Below are positions 62,595-64,000 of a stretch of 64,000 nucleotides of DNA, piece after piece (the stretch's first letter is position 1; every line of letters starts with the position of its first letter). The DNA is from Pseudooceanicola endophyticus (GTDB lineage: Bacteria > Pseudomonadota > Alphaproteobacteria > Rhodobacterales > Rhodobacteraceae): the NCBI RefSeq assembly GCF_018760365.1, contig NZ_JAHIAB010000003.1:124001-188000 (forward strand), in the 5' to 3' direction. The notes under the pieces were generated by a model. That model saw only the letters and a list, made by a program, of their open reading frames with translations. It made no database searches and had not been told where the DNA came from. Both the position numbers and the translations under genes were made by a program.

Positions 62595-63124
62595 TCGCAA
62601 GACGTAGTTGTTTACCCGCCCGAAGTGCCTCTGCCGGGGTTGCGCGCGGCGGCCCCCGGCGGCGAGGCAGACAGAAATATCGCCGTTCCTCCTGCGGTTG
62701 TGACATTTTCCGCATTGTCATAAGGGCATGATGCACCTTATGTTCATGAAACGACTTTAGGGCTCTCACCCTGAACGAGAGAGTTTCCTGGCTCCGGGCG
62801 CACGGGTCTCCCGACCCCGGCTCCAGATAATGTGAACCCGACCGGGTTTAGAACTTGCCGCATGGCCCGAGGGCCGGACCGGCAGACAGTTGGCGCGGCG
62901 CCAGGTGCCGGTGGGCGGACCCGAGGACGGGACGCCCCGGTGATCTGGTCCGTGTCGGAGAAGAAACGCGATGTGGTGTGCGTGGACAGAGGCAAACGGA
63001 ACGGGCGGCGAAAGCCGGACCCGCCGTATTGCCGCACCCGCCGGCCAGATCGCCCCTGACAGACGCCTTGCGACCGGGCCGCTCCTGATGGAGGCGGCCC
63101 TGTCGTCATGCGCAATTGGATCCA
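62595..63124. other. Long leader / intergenic region upstream of rne
   Basis: About 530 bases with no convincing gene. A promoter candidate for rne is TTGTCA (62715-62720), 18 bases, then TATGTT (62739-62744). Just before it, TTGTGACA and TGTCATAA (62698-62723) form an imperfect dyad. The rest would be a long rne 5' leader, in keeping with rne genes that regulate themselves through the leader (known in E. coli). Confidence 0.45.
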
Positions 63125-64000
63125 ATGGCAAAGAAAATGCTTATCGATGCCACCCACGCGGAAGAAACCCGCGTCGTGGTGGTGGACGGCAACAAGGTCG
63201 AAGAGTTCGACTTTGAATCCGAAAACAAGCGCCAGCTTGCTGGCAACATCTACCTGGCAAAGGTAACGCGGGTCGAACCCTCGCTGCAGGCCGCCTTCGT
63301 GGATTACGGCGGGAACCGTCACGGTTTCCTGGCCTTCTCGGAGATTCATCCCGATTACTACCAGATCCCCGTCGCCGACCGTGAGGCGCTGATGGAGGAA
63401 GAGCGCGCCTATGCCGAGGCAATGAAGGCGCGCGACGAGGAAGAAGAGAAGAAGCCCCGCCGGTCGCGTTCGCGTCCCGCCCAGGCCTCTTCCACCGACA
63501 GCAGCGATGCCACCGCCAGCCGCGAAATCAGCGGGATGGAGACCATCGACCTCGAAGAGGAACCTACCGACGAGACCGCCGAAGAGGGCCGCTCGCCGAT
63601 GGAAACCGTGCGCGACACGCCGGTCGAGGAACCTTCCGAGGACGAGGCAAGCGCCGAGGCAGAGGACAGCGCGGACGAGGATGAGGGTGAGGAAGACGGC
63701 GCTCGCCGGTCCTCGCGCCGTCGCCGCACGCGTTCGCGCCGTGGCAAGCAGGACGCCGAAGAGGCCGACAGCGATCCCGCCGACGAGATCGAGAGCGTCG
63801 CCGATGACGACGACCACGAGGATATCCGCCCGCCGCGCAAGCCGCGGCCCAAGCGCTACAAGATCCAGGAAGTCATCAAGGTCCGCCAGATCCTTCTGGT
63901 CCAGGTCGTCAAGGAAGAGCGCGGCAACAAGGGCGCGGCGCTGACCACCTACCTGTCGCTGGCCGGCCGCTACTGCGTGCTGATGCCGAACACCGCCCGT
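63125..64000 (+). CDS. rne: Ribonuclease E, N-terminal part (partial)
   Basis: The first 292 residues are present and the frame is open to the window end. MAKKMLIDATHAEETRVVVV is the conserved RNase E/G start. The S1 domain (NIYLAKVTRVEPSLQAAFVD, GFLAFSEIHPDYY) is split by an insertion of about 140 residues rich in Glu, Asp, Arg and Ser (about 97-240), after which S1 resumes at IQEVIKVRQILLVQVVKEER. This insertion is usual in alphaproteobacterial RNase E. It is the main endoribonuclease of the degradosome. Confidence 0.95.
   Translation, partial: MAKKMLIDATHAEETRVVVVDGNKVEEFDFESENKRQLAGNIYLAKVTRVEPSLQAAFVDYGGNRHGFLAFSEIHPDYYQIPVADREALMEEERAYAEAMKARDEEEEKKPRRSRSRPAQASSTDSSDATASREISGMETIDLEEEPTDETAEEGRSPMETVRDTPVEEPSEDEASAEAEDSADEDEGEEDGARRSSRRRRTRSRRGKQDAEEADSDPADEIESVADDDDHEDIRPPRKPRPKRYKIQEVIKVRQILLVQVVKEERGNKGAALTTYLSLAGRYCVLMPNTAR

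Noticed and set aside
62512-62769. Open frame of 85 codons before rne on the minus strand
   Set aside because: Overlaps the phytase-like gene's start signals and promoter region and looks like random coding.

Overview
The window looks like a chromosome segment of a high-GC alphaproteobacterium of the Rhodobacterales (Rhodobacter/Paracoccus/Roseobacter relatives). The evidence is the gene set (a DUF1476 ATP-synthase-inhibitor-type protein, TAXI-TRAP and tripartite tricarboxylate transporters, detached MetH-type domains, RNase E with an acidic insertion in its S1 region), a GTTC-N7-GTTC LexA-type site, and strong third-position GC throughout. It holds no rRNA, phage, IS element or CRISPR. I assign no species.

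Layout. 1-2.6 kb: end of a sitABCD-type Mn/Fe ABC importer. 2.6-4.3 kb: an SDR gene divergent from a LysR regulator. 4.3-9.7 kb: a YtcJ-type amidohydrolase, a LuxR-type regulator and a puuA/puuB-like gamma-glutamyl-amine pair. 9.77-11.1 kb: a cobalamin riboswitch and a NiCoT cobalt transporter. 11.2-12.4 kb: cbpA-cbpM. 12.4-14 kb: murJ. 14-20.4 kb: a tctDE two-component system with a solute-binding protein, divergent from tctCBA. 20.4-25.1 kb: an SDR, a frameshifted nhaC, a flavin monooxygenase and a LysR regulator. 25.2-26.8 kb: an EAL-PAS protein. 27.1-30.8 kb: a paoABC-like molybdenum aldehyde oxidoreductase. 31-34.2 kb: a TAXI-TRAP transporter. 34.5-37.7 kb: a PHA-synthase-like hydrolase, a VOC protein and an MFS transporter. 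37.7-39.1 kb: hupE and a membrane protein. 39.9-44.2 kb: the class Ib ribonucleotide reductase operon nrdHIEF behind a second cobalamin riboswitch. 44.3 kb: a tRNA. 44.5-46.1 kb: purMN. 46.2-48.9 kb: a 58-residue membrane protein, rnd, a lipoprotein and sufE. 48.9-53.5 kb: pieces of a split B12-dependent methionine synthase around a radical SAM gene with a LexA-type site. 53.6-55.9 kb: an MprF-like protein and a DUF1476 protein. 56.2-58.2 kb: purC, purS, purQ. 58.3-61.4 kb: a dctB/dctD-like system. 61.4-62.5 kb: a phytase-like protein. 63.1 kb to the end: the start of rne.

Vitamin B12 is the theme linking separate loci. One riboswitch controls cobalt uptake. A second sits before a B12-independent ribonucleotide reductase, so that enzyme is probably made when B12 is scarce and a class II (B12-dependent) enzyme elsewhere would be used otherwise. 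A third locus carries the homocysteine-binding and corrinoid-binding parts of methionine synthase as separate genes. Class Ib reductases usually use manganese, so the Mn-type importer at the left edge may matter to the same physiology. Purine synthesis genes are in two blocks about 10 kb apart. Several transport and regulator loci point to use of carboxylates, polyamines and aldehydes.

The main oddities are a one-base frameshift in nhaC, a DctD-like regulator without the GAFTGA sigma-54 loop, a short interspersed element repeated in several intergenic gaps, and two tandem palindromes in the leader of the puuA-like gene.
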